From: Oncomelania hupensis
Lineage: Eukaryota; Mollusca; Gastropoda; Littorinimorpha; Pomatiopsidae
DNA length: 64,000 nt
Assembly: GCA_036898135.1 (NCBI GenBank)
Contig: CM072511.1
Coordinates: 25,525,564-25,589,563, forward strand
Direction: 5' to 3'
Each line of letters begins with the position of its first letter. Position 1 is the stretch's first letter. The notes under the pieces were generated by a model. The model worked only from the letters and a program-made list of their open reading frames with translations, ran no database searches and was not told the DNA's origin. Position numbers and translations under genes: made by a program. Below, one piece after another: positions 1 to 12,130 of this stretch.

Positions 1-633
1 AATAGTAGTAATAATAATAATAATAATAAAAATTATTTTCGATAAATTGATCAGCCATATTAATCTTTGTTCGTATTTTTCAATTTGATGGTCAGCGGTC
101 AGCGGTCAGCAGTCAGCTTTTTCATTATCCTGAATCATAAATCTGGACGATGTTTTTGTGATTGTTAATATTGCTGCTGTTGTTGTAATGACAGGCATAA
201 GCATTGTAGCAAATCTGTGCTCGATATTGCATTTTTCGTCATTCTGTAGATGTTGCTGCTGTTGTGGCTGATGTTTTTGTTGTAATGACATGAATACAGG
301 CTTTGCATATTCTCTCCTGAATGCGTCTTTTTACATGCAACGTAATGCCCTTGTCAACAACGCCCATTAGATATATGCTTTGTTGCTGTAGTCGTTGTTG
401 TTATTGTCGTTGTTACTATTGATGTAATTGCCTTTTTTTTTTCTTCTCCCTTTGTTCCTATCTTTTATATCCTAATCCCATATTTTGCATGTCGTTAGTT
501 TTTTTTTTTAATGTTAGCATGCATAAGTGTAATTCTATTCATATGTGACTGTGCATTTTTATCCTCATTGTCATTATGATTGTTGTTATTATTATTGTGA
601 TGTTTATTCCTTGTTGATTGTAATTGAGAAGCG
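1..633. other. No gene seen
   Basis: A/T-rich sequence with scattered TTG/GTT trinucleotide runs and an (AAT)n start. The LINE A copy begins at its right edge. Confidence 0.6.
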
Positions 634-2133
634 ATGATTGATGCCCTCACCATTATCTGTAACAAGATCTGGCAGAGTGGGGAGTGGCCTATACCATGGA
701 CCCAGTCGCTTGTCATCACTCTTCCCAAAAAAGGTAACCTTCAGGAGTGTGAAAATTACCGCACCATCAGCCTCATCAGCCATCCCAGCAAGGTCCTCCT
801 GAAAATAATACTCAACAGGTTGAAACCCCAAGCTGAACAAATCATAGCTGAAGAACAAGCAGGATTCAGGGCAGGGCGAAGTACCACTGAGCAGATTTTC
901 AACCTCAGAATAATCTGTGAGAAATACCTACAGCACCAACAACATCTATATCATGTGTTCATAGACTTCAAGAAGGCGTTTGACCGAGTCTGGCATGCAG
1001 CTCTATGGGCAACAATGAAAGTGTACAACATCAGCCCAAAAATTATTGAAGTCATCAAAAGCCTGTATGACAAGGTTACCAGTGCAGTCCTCCACAACAG
1101 AGCCATCGGGAATTGGTTCAGAACAACAATCGGTGTGCGTCAAGGATGCCTACTCTCTCCAACACTCTTCAACATCTTCCTAGAGCGCATCATGTCGGAT
1201 GCTCTTGCAGACCATGAAGGCACAGTCAGCATAGGGGGTAGAGCAATCTCCAATCTTCGTTTTGCAGATGACATTGATGGATTGGCTGGAGAGGAACAAG
1301 AACTTGAACAGCTGGTACAGAGGCTTGACACCACCTCCAAAGCCTATGGAATGGAAATAAGTGCAGAGAAGACCAAAATGATGACCAACAACACCAATGG
1401 CATCAATACTGACATCAAAGTCCAAGGCCAATCCCTCGACACAGTGCATAGCTTCAAATATTTAGGAGCCATTGTATCAGACAATGGGTCCCGACAGGAA
1501 GTCCTCTCCAGGATCGCACAAACAACTGCTGCCCTGACAAGGTTGAAGCCCATTTGGAAAGACAGGACCATCAGTCTACATTCCAAAGTAAGACTGCTGC
1601 GCTCCCTTGTCATCTCCATCTTCCTATATGCTTGCGAAGCATGGACCCTCACAGCAGATCTCCAACGAAGAATACAAAGCATGGAGATGAGGTGCTACAG
1701 AAGACTTCTGGGCATTTCCTATACCCAACACATCACCAACGACGAAGTCCGACAGACCATCACACAAGCTATTGGACAACATGATGACCTGCTAACAGTG
1801 GTGAAGAAACGGAAACTTCGGTGGTATGGCCACGTCACCAGATCATCAGGCCTTGCAAAGACTATTCTGCAAGGCACAGTGCAAGGAGGTAGAAGAAAAG
1901 GGAGACCGAAAAAGAGGTGGGAGGACAACATTCGAGAATGGACTGGTTTGACACTGAGCGAAGCCATCAGGGCTGCTGAGGACAGAGAAAGATGGAGTAT
2001 GCTGGTTAAACGATCATCTGTGGTGCCCCTACGACCTTCGGGTTACGGGACAGGATAGGATTGTAATTGTACACCACAATGTAATTTCTTGTAAAAGATA
2101 ATAAAGTTGTCTTATCTTATCTTATCTTATCAT
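634..2133 (+). mobile_element. LINE (family A), 5'-truncated, open reverse transcriptase
   Basis: An open frame of 474 codons (634-2058) encodes a non-LTR reverse transcriptase. It has LPKKG..., EEQAGFRAGRSTTEQIF, FIDFKKAFDRVW, GVRQGCLLSPTLFNIFLE and the catalytic FADDI. The C-terminal region has YACEAWTLT and RGGRRKGRPKKRWED-like basic residues. The endonuclease and the beginning of the RT are missing. The short 3' UTR ends AATAAAGTTG(TCTTA)n. Because the RT frame is open, the copy may be recent. The clade is not assigned; RTE- or Jockey-like are candidates. Confidence 0.92.
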
Positions 2134-2344
2134 GGTGTAAAGGGAAAGGTGTCCGGAAACCTTACGGTCGTTGGGGAGAGAAGCGTAGGGAACCTCCCTT
2201 TTCTCTAGGCGAGCTTAATGAGGGAGGTGTCTATCTCTTCTCCCTCGCTGCTTTACCTTTCCCGGTTCTAAACAGATGCAGGTCCCCATTTACAACCGGG
2301 TTTAGACTGTACACATCCTGTACTCGGTGTGCCTTTAGAGCAGC

Positions 2345-2580
2345 TCTTTGAGCCGTAGAAAGCGCTTTATAATTCGATTTCCTTTCCGTCGTCTAATAGC
2401 GATTTCCCTGCCTTTACACCACATGTTTGAGGGACAAATGCGTGTTTGTTCCGTGTGTGAGAGTGGGTGTAACTTGTGCGCGCGCGTGTATGTTGGTACA
2501 GATCGCCGCGCTTTGAGCCTGATAAGTAATTTGGGGAAAAGCGCGTATATAACATCCAGTTTGTACAATACATACTTGGA
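2345..2580 (+). repeat. Interspersed repeat family F copy
   Basis: Similar to the reverse complement of 19195-19385: AAATCG.CATTTCC..CGTC.TCTAATAGCGA, CTTTACACCACATGTT, then GTACAGATCGCCGCGCTTTG. Confidence 0.65.
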
Positions 2581-3435
2581 AGAAAACGGCAAAAACATCA
2601 AATGACCCCTCACATCCTTTAAATTATACAATTCAATTTAAAACTTTAGCCCCACCATCCCCCCCCCCCCCTAAAACAACAACAACAAACAAACAAAAAA
2701 ACTACAAAAAACAAACACAAACAAACACAAAAAACAAAAACAAATCAACAACAAAACAACAACAACAAACAAACAAACAAACAAACAAACACACAAAGCA
2801 ACAACAACAACAAAACATTAACCACCGTCAATTCGGCCACTCTCACCCTCACCACCGCCTTTCTGTAGGGATCACTAACGCAACATGGGAAAACATGCGT
2901 GCCAAAACACACACGACGCACGCCTATTGCCCTTGTCATGTACTAGTAATAATACTGGCAAATACAATCAGCGAAGTCATCATCATCATCATCAGTGTTG
3001 TTTCCTGTATCGATCTGTGTCGATTGCGAGAGTATGGAAACTCGTGCAGGAAAAAGACCAGGCAGAACATGCCATACATGCGTACAGTTGATCTCTAGGT
3101 TTTCATGTAGACGGTTAATGTTGCGGCTGCCCGTGGCATTAGAACGGAAGGTCAGGAAATGGCGCACATGCACGGTGAGAGAGTCGTATGGTCCAAGCCG
3201 AGAAGTTTGGGGAAAACTTTTTTTATATTTTTAAATATATTTTTAAAATGATGATATTCATTTATAACGCGCGCCTCTCTATTGTCGAATGCTCAGTGCG
3301 CGATAAGGAGAAATTAAGAAAAACAACAAAAAAAAAAACGACCGGAAAGATAAAGTCCGATGTGGGAGTTGGATGGGGGAAGGGGGAGTTGAGATTGACA
3401 GCAGAAGTGAAAGAAATGCTTGTTTCATTAAGTTA
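2581..3435. other. Low-complexity and unassigned DNA
   Basis: (CAA)n/(AAAC)n-rich from 2680 to 2820, then unique sequence without a convincing reading frame. Confidence 0.6.
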
Positions 3436-4185
3436 TTACAATGTGAACAAGTAAGTCTTCAGTTTTCTCATGAACGACTCGAAACATTCTGCCCCTTTGA
3501 CAGTCTCAGGTAGCATATTCCATAACTTGGGAACTGCATTCTGTAGGGATCGGGCACCAGATCTGTTTATTGTTTGTCTCCTCAGAGGATGGCAGGCGAA
3601 AACGGGACTGGGAAGAAGTGCGAAGCTAACGAGATGGCTCATACATAGGAACCAACTCAGACAGGTATCCTGTAGAAGTCTCGTACACACATGAGACAGC
3701 AATTGACAGGATCTTATGGTCAATACGTTTTGTTTTTTTACAGGGAGCTAGTGCAGAGAGTCAAGTATTGGCGTAAAGTGGTCTGTGGGCTTTGTGCGGG
3801 TGATTATCCTGGCGGCCGTGCTTTGTATCGTTTTTAATTTGTCCAACAGAATGGTAGGGAGACCCCAAAAAGGGCTTTTACAATAGTCAACTCTGGACAT
3901 GACAGTTGCTAAGGCGACTTCATTTTCGGCTGCTTGGGTCAACATCGGTCGCAATTTTCCGAGAATCCTAAGCTGAAAATAAAACTACTTCTTTTATATG
4001 CTTGGACATTGTTAACTCAGAATCAAGAATGAGACCCAAATCCCGGACTGAGTCACTGAAGGAAGTAGTAACTTCCCCTACCTGGAGGCTGTTGATGCCA
4101 ATCTCCTGGAGGCTGTTGATGCCAATCTTTTGACGATTCTTCTCAGAACCTAACAACAACGCTTTAATTTTTGACAATGTTCAAT
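3436..4185 (-). mobile_element. LINE family B fragment (CR1/Jockey-like RT end), degraded
   Basis: Minus-strand pieces in shifting frames: SDSVRDLGLILDSELTMSKH, then VMSRVDYCKSPFWGLPTILL with LKTIQSTAARIITR, then SGARSLQNAVPKLWNMLPET with FESFMRKLKTYLF. These are the C-terminal RT blocks of CR1/Jockey-type LINEs. Frameshifted. Confidence 0.8.
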
Positions 4186-4826
4186 GTCCAAGGCCAATCC
4201 TTCAACACAATGCATAGCTTCAAATATTTAGGAGCCATTGTATCAGACAATGGGTCCCGACAGGAAGTCCTCTCCAGGATCGCACAAACAATTGCTGCCC
4301 TGACAAGGTTGTAGCCTATTTGGAAAGACATAACCATCAGTCTATATTCCAAGGTAAGGCTGCTGCGCTCTCTCGTCATCTCCATCTTCCTATACGCTTG
4401 CGAAGGACCCTCACAGCAGACCTACAACGAAGAATACAAAGCATGGAGATGAGGTACCACAGAAGACTTCTGGGCACTACCTATACCCAGCCCATCACCA
4501 ACGACGATGTCCGACAGACAATCACACAAGCCATTGGAAAATACAATAAAATGCTCACAGTGGTGAAGAAACGGAAACTCCGATGGTATGGCCATGTCAC
4601 CAGAGCATCAGGCCTTGCAAAGACCATCCTGCAAGACACGGTGCAAGGAGGCAGAAGAAGAGGTAGACAGAAAAAGAGGTGGGAGGACAACATTCGAGAA
4701 TAGACTGGCTTGAAACTGAGCGAAGCCATGAGGGCTGCTGAGGACAGAGAAAGATGGAGTACCCTAGTTACGCATCATCTGTGGTGCCCCAGCGACTTCC
4801 GAGTTACGGGATAGGATAGGTATGTA
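4186..4826 (+). mobile_element. LINE family A fragment, degraded
   Basis: Matches the last ~640 bp of the 634-2133 copy (GTCCAAGGCCAATCC..., YLGAIVSDNGSRQE region), with stop codons and frameshifts (TTGTAGCCTATTTGG near 4310). It ends GGGATAGGATAGG. It abuts a minus-strand LINE B fragment at ~4185. Confidence 0.88.
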
Positions 4827-4829
4827 AAA

Positions 4830-5387
4830 ATTGTAAAATGTCACCAGATCCATTTTTTACGACAGGCAGGCGACCTCTTGTGAGAAACATCCGGCGTCAC
4901 CGTCAAGAAGAGTCTTTCGTCGAACCTCTGTCCGTACGCACGCAACGCCATGCATGAGCAGTGTAGCGACGGAGCCATTCTGGCGTAGATCAAAGCACGC
5001 TCAACTACTCTGGATCTAGCCCTTAACGACCTCATGGCCCTTTCATTCATGGAAAGCTCTATCGATGTCAGGAACAACAACAACAGCAACAACAACAACA
5101 AAACCAGTTCGATCACAAGACATCGATCCACGCTGGTGTTTACTTCTCTCAAAACTCGTTCGGCAACTCCGTTGTGCTGCGTAAAGGTAAAGTAAAACAA
5201 GTGAATCAAATCACCAGCGCGCGTGCCCGCACACCGCCAGGCAAGTAGGCAGGTATAGGCACCCAGGTACATTCACACACGCATGCACGCACACAAGAAT
5301 ACACACAAGAAAAACACACGCACACACACACGCACACACCCACACACCCACACACACACACACACCACACACTCACCTTAGGGTCTG
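4830..5387. other. Unassigned DNA
   Basis: A 143-codon minus frame (4841-5272) with RSLRARSRVVERALIYARMA is open, but it lacks domain signatures and splice context; a (CA)n-rich stretch follows at 5270-5375. Confidence 0.5.
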
Positions 5388-5525
5388 TCTTTAGAGGAAA
5401 ATTCGGCGAGGTTCAAAAACGCTTTTTTGGAGATTCTGAGATCACAAAGTTCAGCAACGGCAACATAGGTTCGGGATCTGAGAACCTCGAAAAAAAGTAT
5501 TTGAACCTCCCCGAACCTTCCAACG
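5388..5525 (+). repeat. Short interspersed repeat G
   Basis: Related in inverse orientation to 15815-15955: GTCT..CT..AGAGGAAAATTCG, AACATAGGTTCGGGATCTGA and GAACCTCGAA recur there. Confidence 0.55.
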
Positions 5526-5636
5526 CGTAATGCTAATGCAAACAGGCCATCAAAACCGCCCGCAAATATACAGTCACGCGCCTGACTTGCGCAGGGTTCA
5601 AAATCAGTGTTGGCAATGTATTGAAATCTATCGATA

Positions 5637-5641
<5 letters not shown>

Positions 5642-5709
<68 letters not shown>

Positions 5710-5712
5710 GAC
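5642..5712. repeat. (GA)n microsatellite
   Basis: Perfect GA dinucleotides, then interrupted GACA/GAGA to ~5810. Confidence 0.95.
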
Positions 5713-6217
5713 AGAGAGAGACACACAGAGAAAGACAGAGAAAGGATAGACAGACAGAGCTAGAGGAGAGAGACAAAGAGAGAAAGAGATAGGCAGAGAA
5801 GCAGACAGAAACAAATGAGACAATCCATGAAATTTAGGTCTACTTCAATATCAGTCAGTTTTACATTGGATTCGATCTGCCCGATTTACCACACACACAA
5901 AAAAGGGGCCTACACTGATCTAAATAATTGAACTCAATACTAAAAACAAGCGAAAGGAAATGGAGGAACACGCTTTCCGGAAACAATACTACCGTAACTC
6001 ATTCATAACGACGGCAGCATTACTCCCAAAACAGTTAATGGTTTTACAGTGTGGCGCGACAAAGCAAAAACTCTATCAATAAATTATTTTCTGGAGTTCC
6101 GAGGTCAATATTTGTTTCTTTCAAACTTTTACAAAAGACAATGTGATCATATTAGAGTGTATTAATACCCACATTATATTGAGGTGAAAGCTCTCCGATA
6201 GGCATATAAGCAGCTTA

Positions 6218-6218
<1 letters not shown>

Positions 6219-6276
<58 letters not shown>
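6219..6276. repeat. (CAA)n microsatellite
   Basis: About 19 perfect CAA units. Confidence 0.95.
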
Positions 6277-6412
6277 TAGGTGCCTCCTCATAACGTCATG
6301 GGATTTCGCCAGCAGAGGAGAACCTTACTCTGTACTTGAGCATCGCCTCAAATTACAAGCACAGATTAGTTTACCCTAGCCAAGACACAGCAACCCACTA
6401 GAGCTTGCCCAG

Positions 6413-6545
6413 TCATGCACCGCCGTAGCAAAGTGGGAGAGCGTTCGACTGGCACACTTGAGTTCGAATCCCGTGTGGAGCGAGAAGAGTGGCAATTTTT
6501 CACTGTCCACCTTGGTAGTATAAATGCTATCGTGCCAGCGAACCG
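6413..6545 (+). mobile_element. tRNA-derived SINE, partial
   Basis: Starts CACCGCCGTAGC...GTGG.AGAGCGTTCG (A box) with GAGTTCGAATCC (B box), then TGGCAATTTTTCACTGTCCACC...TAGTATAAATGCTAT. Same family as 22495 and 22858. Confidence 0.8.
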
Positions 6546-6807
6546 AAGCTTTACGTCCTATTATTATATGTTAAGGACAATTAAAAAAGGTTTTTATAAA
6601 AAGCTTTAACAAGAATAAAAAACCAGACCAGGTCTGGCTCTACCGTCCTGCCCAGGCGAAGGAGGCCAGCACTCGGCCGACAAATTTAAGAGGGATGCAA
6701 AATCGCGAGGAAGGTCCACGCATGGCCAAAGGGCGAACTCCCTTCCCTTACCCCTCCTCCCCAATGGAGGGTACTATACAATTATTAAATGATATATATA
6801 AAATATC

Positions 6808-7108
6808 TGGGGTGTCGGATAGCGCAGTGGTTGGAGCACTCGCTACTGTGTCGCAAGTTAAGCACCGTCCAGTGCGGTTAGCACTTGGATGGGTGACCGC
6901 AAAACGTGAAGCGACAAAAATAACAACAACCCCATTTGACTCAACTGTGACTGAGTGCCTACTCTCTAAAGGGTGGGGAATGTAAAGCAGCGAGGGAGAG
7001 AGATGGGCATCATCCTCATTACGCTGGCCCAAGATAAGTGTGATCTCCAACATCACGCTCCCCTACGGCCACAAGGCTATGGGACCACCTTTACCTTTAC
7101 CTTTTACC
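6808..7108 (+). mobile_element. Composite tRNA-like/5S rRNA-derived SINE with intact target duplication
   Basis: 301 bp flanked by a perfect 15-bp direct repeat (TATATATAAAATATC at 6793-6807 and 7109-7123). The head has a tRNA-like A box (GGATAGCGCAGTGGTTGGAG). Then comes AAGTTAAGCACCGTCC with GGTTAGCACTTGGATGGGTG and ACCGC, clearly the internal control region and loop of 5S rRNA. A unique body and an (ACCTTT)n tail follow. Pol III would be expected to transcribe it. Confidence 0.88.
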
Positions 7109-7559
7109 TATATATAAAATATCATATAAAAATCGTAAACGTTTGCAAAAGGCGGCGATAGTGCAGGTCAACCGAGTCTGCAGCAGGTAATAAAATACTT
7201 TATTCTGTTTAAAGCAGGCGCTTCAGAGCCCTCAAAACGAGAACAAACCGTTTTAGATATTCTTTTTTTTTCCAGAGGCTGCTCTCGCAAATTCATAATG
7301 CTGTAACTGACGTCACGTGATAATCCACTGGCACCTACTTGTTTATTTTTACTATTTGTTGTTGCGTGTGTATGTGTGCACGCTTGATAGGTATTTTATT
7401 AGCTGGTAAACGTGTGTTTGCATGTATGTTTTATGAATGTTACTGCCACATCACAACATATTCCATGTGCATGTTTTATGTCAATTTGGCCAATAAACTT
7501 CGTTGAATAAATGAGAAAGAGACCGGCAAGATACAAGACCCAAAGTCAGCTAACAAAGA

Positions 7560-7680
7560 TCCGGTGGTTCAGTGTTGATTTATAAGGTCCCTTACCTGCC
7601 TTCATCCCTAGGATGGTTGGTTATCCCCGTCTGCCATATCGCCAATGGCGGGTGTAGACTTTAAACGTCAATGTTTATTG
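7560..7680 (+). mobile_element. tRNA-derived SINE, 3' fragment
   Basis: 3' part of the same family: GGTGGTTCAGTGTTGATTTA, then GGTTATCCCCGTCTGCCATA and GCCAATGGCGGGTGTAGACT. Confidence 0.8.
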
Positions 7681-7904
7681 ACCAGAATCACACCCATCTG
7701 CAGCACCAACACCGTCAAAAACAACAACAACTACAATGACCAGCAACAGCAAAGAAATCCGTTGTCAACCAACACATTTCAGCACTTGCCAAACAGCCTA
7801 GATCGACCAACACAAACAAGAAGACAAATCACCCGTAACTGAATGTCGGACAGAACCGTTTATATTTGATGTGAGTTTGTTGGGGTGGGTACAAGAGAGA
7901 GTGA

Positions 7905-7905
7905 G

Positions 7906-7986
<81 letters not shown>
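7905..7986. repeat. (GA)n microsatellite
   Basis: GA dinucleotides with two GGG interruptions. Confidence 0.95.
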
Positions 7987-8291
7987 ATGTGCTTGTATGG
8001 GTGTCAGTATGTGCGTGTGTGTACTCCTATGGCGTATTCCTATTGTAAGTCCTGGTCTTTGCCTATGTGCTCGTACGTCTGTTTGAAACACAGGCGCTTG
8101 TAAGGGAGACGCGTCACAGGCATAGGCGCTCGCGTGTCCAGATACAAGCGCCTGTGGTTTGAAAGTAATTGATTACGCGTTGCCAGAAGCTTGAGTGCTG
8201 AGCTCCCCTTTTGTAAAAAAATCAGCGTCCTGTTTGAGATAGGCTTGAAGAAACTCAAGATGCACGGAGGCAGGTGAACATGATTAAAGAG

Positions 8292-8391
<100 letters not shown>

Positions 8392-8863
8392 CAGAGATAT
8401 GATGCATGGATCGTAACTAAACAATAGCACGGATGCAATAACAGATGTCCAAGTGCAAACTGGGCTGTCAACGATGGTTTTACCCACGGTGTGCTCCTAC
8501 GCACTTCTTATATTGTTTACGTCTATGGAGAGAAATATTTTCCCCAATCAAAACAACTTTGAAAAGAGACTGTCTTACTGGAGAAATAATGAATGCTTCA
8601 GCTAAATCAACACACAATTCAAAGCTAATTTTGCCTATAGGAGTGACTAGAACTGTACTGTACTGTAGATTAACAAGTAAAATTGTACGTGTATAATTGC
8701 AATCAAACAATACTAAAAAAAATAGTATCCTATATAATGTAGATTTTATAACACGTACGGATTCTGTTACGTTGAAATTAACACGCAGGTAAACAAAAAA
8801 AAAAAAGCCTAACCCTACATTCAAACTCTAACACTTAAAGCATCCAGCCACTCCGATAATGAC

Positions 8864-9045
8864 AAGTAGGAGTGAGCAGCCAAGTGGTTCTTGGCGCAAA
8901 ATTGAGTCTTGGTCGACATGGGTTCAATCCTGGCTTCATCTGAACATGTTGTGCATGCTGGACCTACATTGACAATGCCTTAAGCTGTTGTTCGGAACTG
9001 GAAAAGCGCTCTATATGCTCGTCACAATAATATTGTATGGTATAT
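8864..9045 (+). mobile_element. tRNA-like SINE, distinct family
   Basis: GGAGTGAGCAGCCAAGTGGT (A-box-like) and GGGTTCAATCCTGG (B box) about 55 bp apart, then a body ending ...AAAAGCGCTCTATATGCTCG. The anticodon arm is not tRNA-like. Confidence 0.6.
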
Positions 9046-10423
9046 ACATCCTGTTAAGCCCATCTGTATCAATTAGTATTAAAGTTCTATTTGAGCAAGG
9101 TTCTTACGCACGTGTGATTGTCTTTTTGCACGACAGTTTTGTTACATAAAGCGGTTTAGAACTAGACTTGATCAATTTTAAACAAAGGACAATCTTCAAA
9201 ATCGCGTTGCTTGCTGGTCTCAAACAAACAATTATTTATTAAACGGTTTAATATAAAAATAAAATAAAATAAATAAATAAATTCTTTCCGGAAACCGTAA
9301 TTCCACATTTTTTTAAAAAAAGAGTTAAACTTCATAAACTGAAAATTAATTTAACTATTTACTTAGACTAAAAGAAAGCTTCTCCATAAACCTGAAATGA
9401 CGGTAATACTAGAGTACTCAAAACGCTGTTAGGCACGATCTAATAAAATGTAATTGTTTAATAGTTTAAAAAAAAAAAACAGTATTTATTTCTCTGCTCT
9501 TCTTTACAATGCAAAAGACGATCAACTGTAGTGTGTGTATGTATGTATATGTGTGTGTGTGTGTGTGTGTGGGTGTGTGCGTGTGTGTGTGTTTGTGTGT
9601 GTGGTCTGCGTACATGCGTGCACGTGTGTGCGTGCGTGCGCATATTTCCCAAGCTTATACCTGCTCGTTCTCATTCATCAATAAGACGATCACGCAGTGC
9701 TTTGTTGTTGTTGCATGTTCGTATATCTGCTGTCAAGATTCGTTGCGTGTTTTTCAATGTTTACCTCTCTGTTCCTGGAAACCTACTCTCTGAACTGGTT
9801 TGATTGGAAGCGGACGAAAAGACTTAAGGTCCTTTCTTTCAGGAAAGCTATTTAAGAGTTTGCTGCGTTGTGCGGCTTTGTTAAACAATAAGTTGGAAAA
9901 CTGTGTAGGAAACAAGCTTAAAAGGTAATCCATGCCATATCATTACGTAGAACGCGGACATTTATTCTGAGAATCATAGACCATATTAAACTGTCATACG
10001 CTTTACATGTGTGGAATGTGAGGTTCAATAAGATGTGTAATACTCTTGGTACACGGGTATGTACAGCAAATGACGGATTGGAACTAAGATTATATATATT
10101 TTTTTTACATGAAACTCGAATTCTTACCAAGCACGAATGGAAAAATCTAGAAGGATTACAGAAAGTAAAGCATCCGATTGTAAACAAAATTAAATATCTT
10201 TTGTTTTGTTTTGTTTTGGGGGGAAGACGGATGGTAGAGGGTTTCTTTTAACCCCCACCCCCTCTATTTTTACAAAGAAATATAGCGCTGTTTCTGCCTG
10301 TTTATATTAAAGTTTGGTTTTTGCGCAATTTCACCGTTAATTATAATGAAATGTGTGTGTGTGTGTGTGTAGGTACCCACAAAAGCGCACAAATGGGTAG
10401 CAGACCTTGTCTTTCTTAGTAAC
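9046..10423. other. Unassigned A/T-rich DNA
   Basis: Apart from the (TG)n run at 9530-9645 no gene or named repeat was seen. Confidence 0.55.
9530..9645. repeat. (TG)n microsatellite
   Basis: TG dinucleotides with interruptions, shading into GTGCGTGCG. Confidence 0.9.
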
Positions 10424-10764
10424 AAATGGGTTCATTTGCTTGGAACCCACTTTTTTCCAGGACCCCACTTTTTTTCAAGTGCGCGGGAGTGCTCTTTTAG
10501 TGCATGGGAGTGCAGTTGTAGTGCATGAGAGTGTTTTAAGTACACAGGAGTGCTCTATCCGGGACGGAGAAAATACAGTCAATTTTCGGAGAAATTTTGA
10601 AGAAACTTCGACCTATTTCGTCGCCTATAGGAGACGATCTAGGTCAACTTTTTAGAAAAGGGTTAGGGTAAGGGCTAGTTGCAACGCTGCAACTAACCCT
10701 TGCCCTAACCCTTTTCCATCAAAAAATGACTTTCCGATTCCTACATTCTTAAATGAACCCATTT
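10424..10764. mobile_element. Foldback-like element with central hairpin
   Basis: Outer 14-bp inverted repeat AAATGGGTTCATTT (10424-10437 / 10751-10764) and a central hairpin with 28-bp arms (10656-10683 / 10688-10715, 26 of 28 paired, 4-nt loop). A related sequence lies at 61937-62010 (ACAAATGGGTTT..., GTAACAAATGGGTTTATTTG). Confidence 0.65.
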
Positions 10765-11231
10765 CTGATGTATTGCAAGTATATGGGTGTGTGTGTGTGT
10801 ATATAAAATATATTTATAAATAGCAAATCCTAAACCACTTTCAAATCATAATTTCGGGTTCTTCTTTGTTATGAGTCCTTTATGTACTGACATTCAGATA
10901 TACTTTAAAGAATAATACACTAATGTAAATTGTGCATCATAATTATGCGTAACCGTTGGCTTTAAAGTCTTTTCACATCTCAGTGAGTTTAGACTTAACG
11001 CCAACTTACAGTGAATCACAACAACCATTATAAACATTATAATTCAATACACACAATGCATGTTCAACAGAGAGATGACACCACGATTCCGTCTATTGGC
11101 TTAAATGTATCTTTTCAATAATGAATTCTTTGAGCCTCAAGCTCAAGATGAAATTTAATTCGATGTCGTTAATTAATTAGTATACTGCCCTGGGTACTTC
11201 CAGAATAAGCGCGGTGGCTTTGTCTGATCTA

Positions 11232-11650
11232 CTGAAGAAGAAGAAGAAGAAGAAGAAGAAGAAGAAGAAGAAGAAGAAGAAGAAGAAGAAGAAGAAGAAG
11301 AAAAAGACGACGACGACGACGACGACGACGAAGAAGAAGAAGAAGAAGAAGAAGAAGAAGAAGAAGAAGAAGAAGAAGAAGAAGAAGAAGAAGAAGAAGA
11401 AGAAGAAGAAGAAGAAGAAGAAGAAGAAGAAGGAGAAGAAGAAGAGGAGGAAGAAGAAGGAGAAGAGGAAGAAGAAGAAGAAGAAGAAGAAGAAGAAGGA
11501 GAAGAAGAAGAGGAGGAAGAAGAAGTAGTAAGAGGAAGAAGAAGAAGAAGAAGAAGAAGAAGAAGAAGAAGAAGAAGAAGAAGAAGAAGAAGAAGAAGAA
11601 GAAGAAGAAGAAGAAGAAGAAGGAGAAGAAGAAGAGGAGGAAGAAGAAGG

Positions 11651-11686
<36 letters not shown>

Positions 11687-11935
11687 GGAAGGAGAAGAAG
11701 AAGAGGAGGAAGAAGAAGGAGAAGAAGAGGAGGAGGAGGAAGAAGAAGAAGAAGAAGAAGAAGAAGAAGAAGAAGAAGAAGAAGAAGAAGAAGGAGAAGA
11801 AGAACAGGAAGGAGAAGAAGAAGGAGAAGAAGAAGAAGAGGAAGAAGGAGAAGGAGGAAGAAGGAGGGAGAAGGAGAAGAAGAAGGAGGAGAAGAAGAAG
11901 GAGGAGGAGAGGAGGACTAGAAGTTGGAGGGGAAG
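11232..11935. repeat. ~700-bp (GAA)n purine tract
   Basis: Nearly unbroken GAA/GGA on the plus strand with a (GAC)n island near 11308-11330. Long internal stretches are themselves repeated (GGAGAAGAAGAAGAGGAGGA at ~11430, ~11500, ~11620). Open in several frames only because of composition. Confidence 0.95.
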
Positions 11936-11961
11936 AAAATGGAGGAAGAAAGCATGTTAGC

Positions 11962-12130
11962 ATATTTATTCTTATATAGCGCTTTCCCAGCTCAAGAGCC
12001 GCATAAGGCGCTGGCAGATCCAGGCGCTAACTCAAATTGCCCGAGGCTCCCCCTTGCTGCCCTGGCCACATCGTCAGGCGCCCCAGACCCCTGAGCACAA
12101 TCCTGGACCAACGGGGACGGGGGGAAAACG
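11962..12130. repeat. Interspersed repeat family D, partial
   Basis: TATATAGCGCTTTCCCAGCT, CAAGAGCCGCATAAGGCGCT and CTGAGCACAATCCTGGACCA match the first half of the 16395 copy. Confidence 0.75.

Noticed and set aside
4841..5272. 143-codon minus-strand gene
   Set aside because: No domain signature, no splice context; composition suggests chance opening in repeat-rich DNA.
10656..10715. Interstitial telomere
   Set aside because: Only a few TTAGGG-like units, arranged as a hairpin in a repeated element, not as a tandem array.
11214..11963. Long poly-Lys / poly-Leu / poly-Phe frames
   Set aside because: Produced entirely by the (GAA)n tract; open in several frames on both strands.
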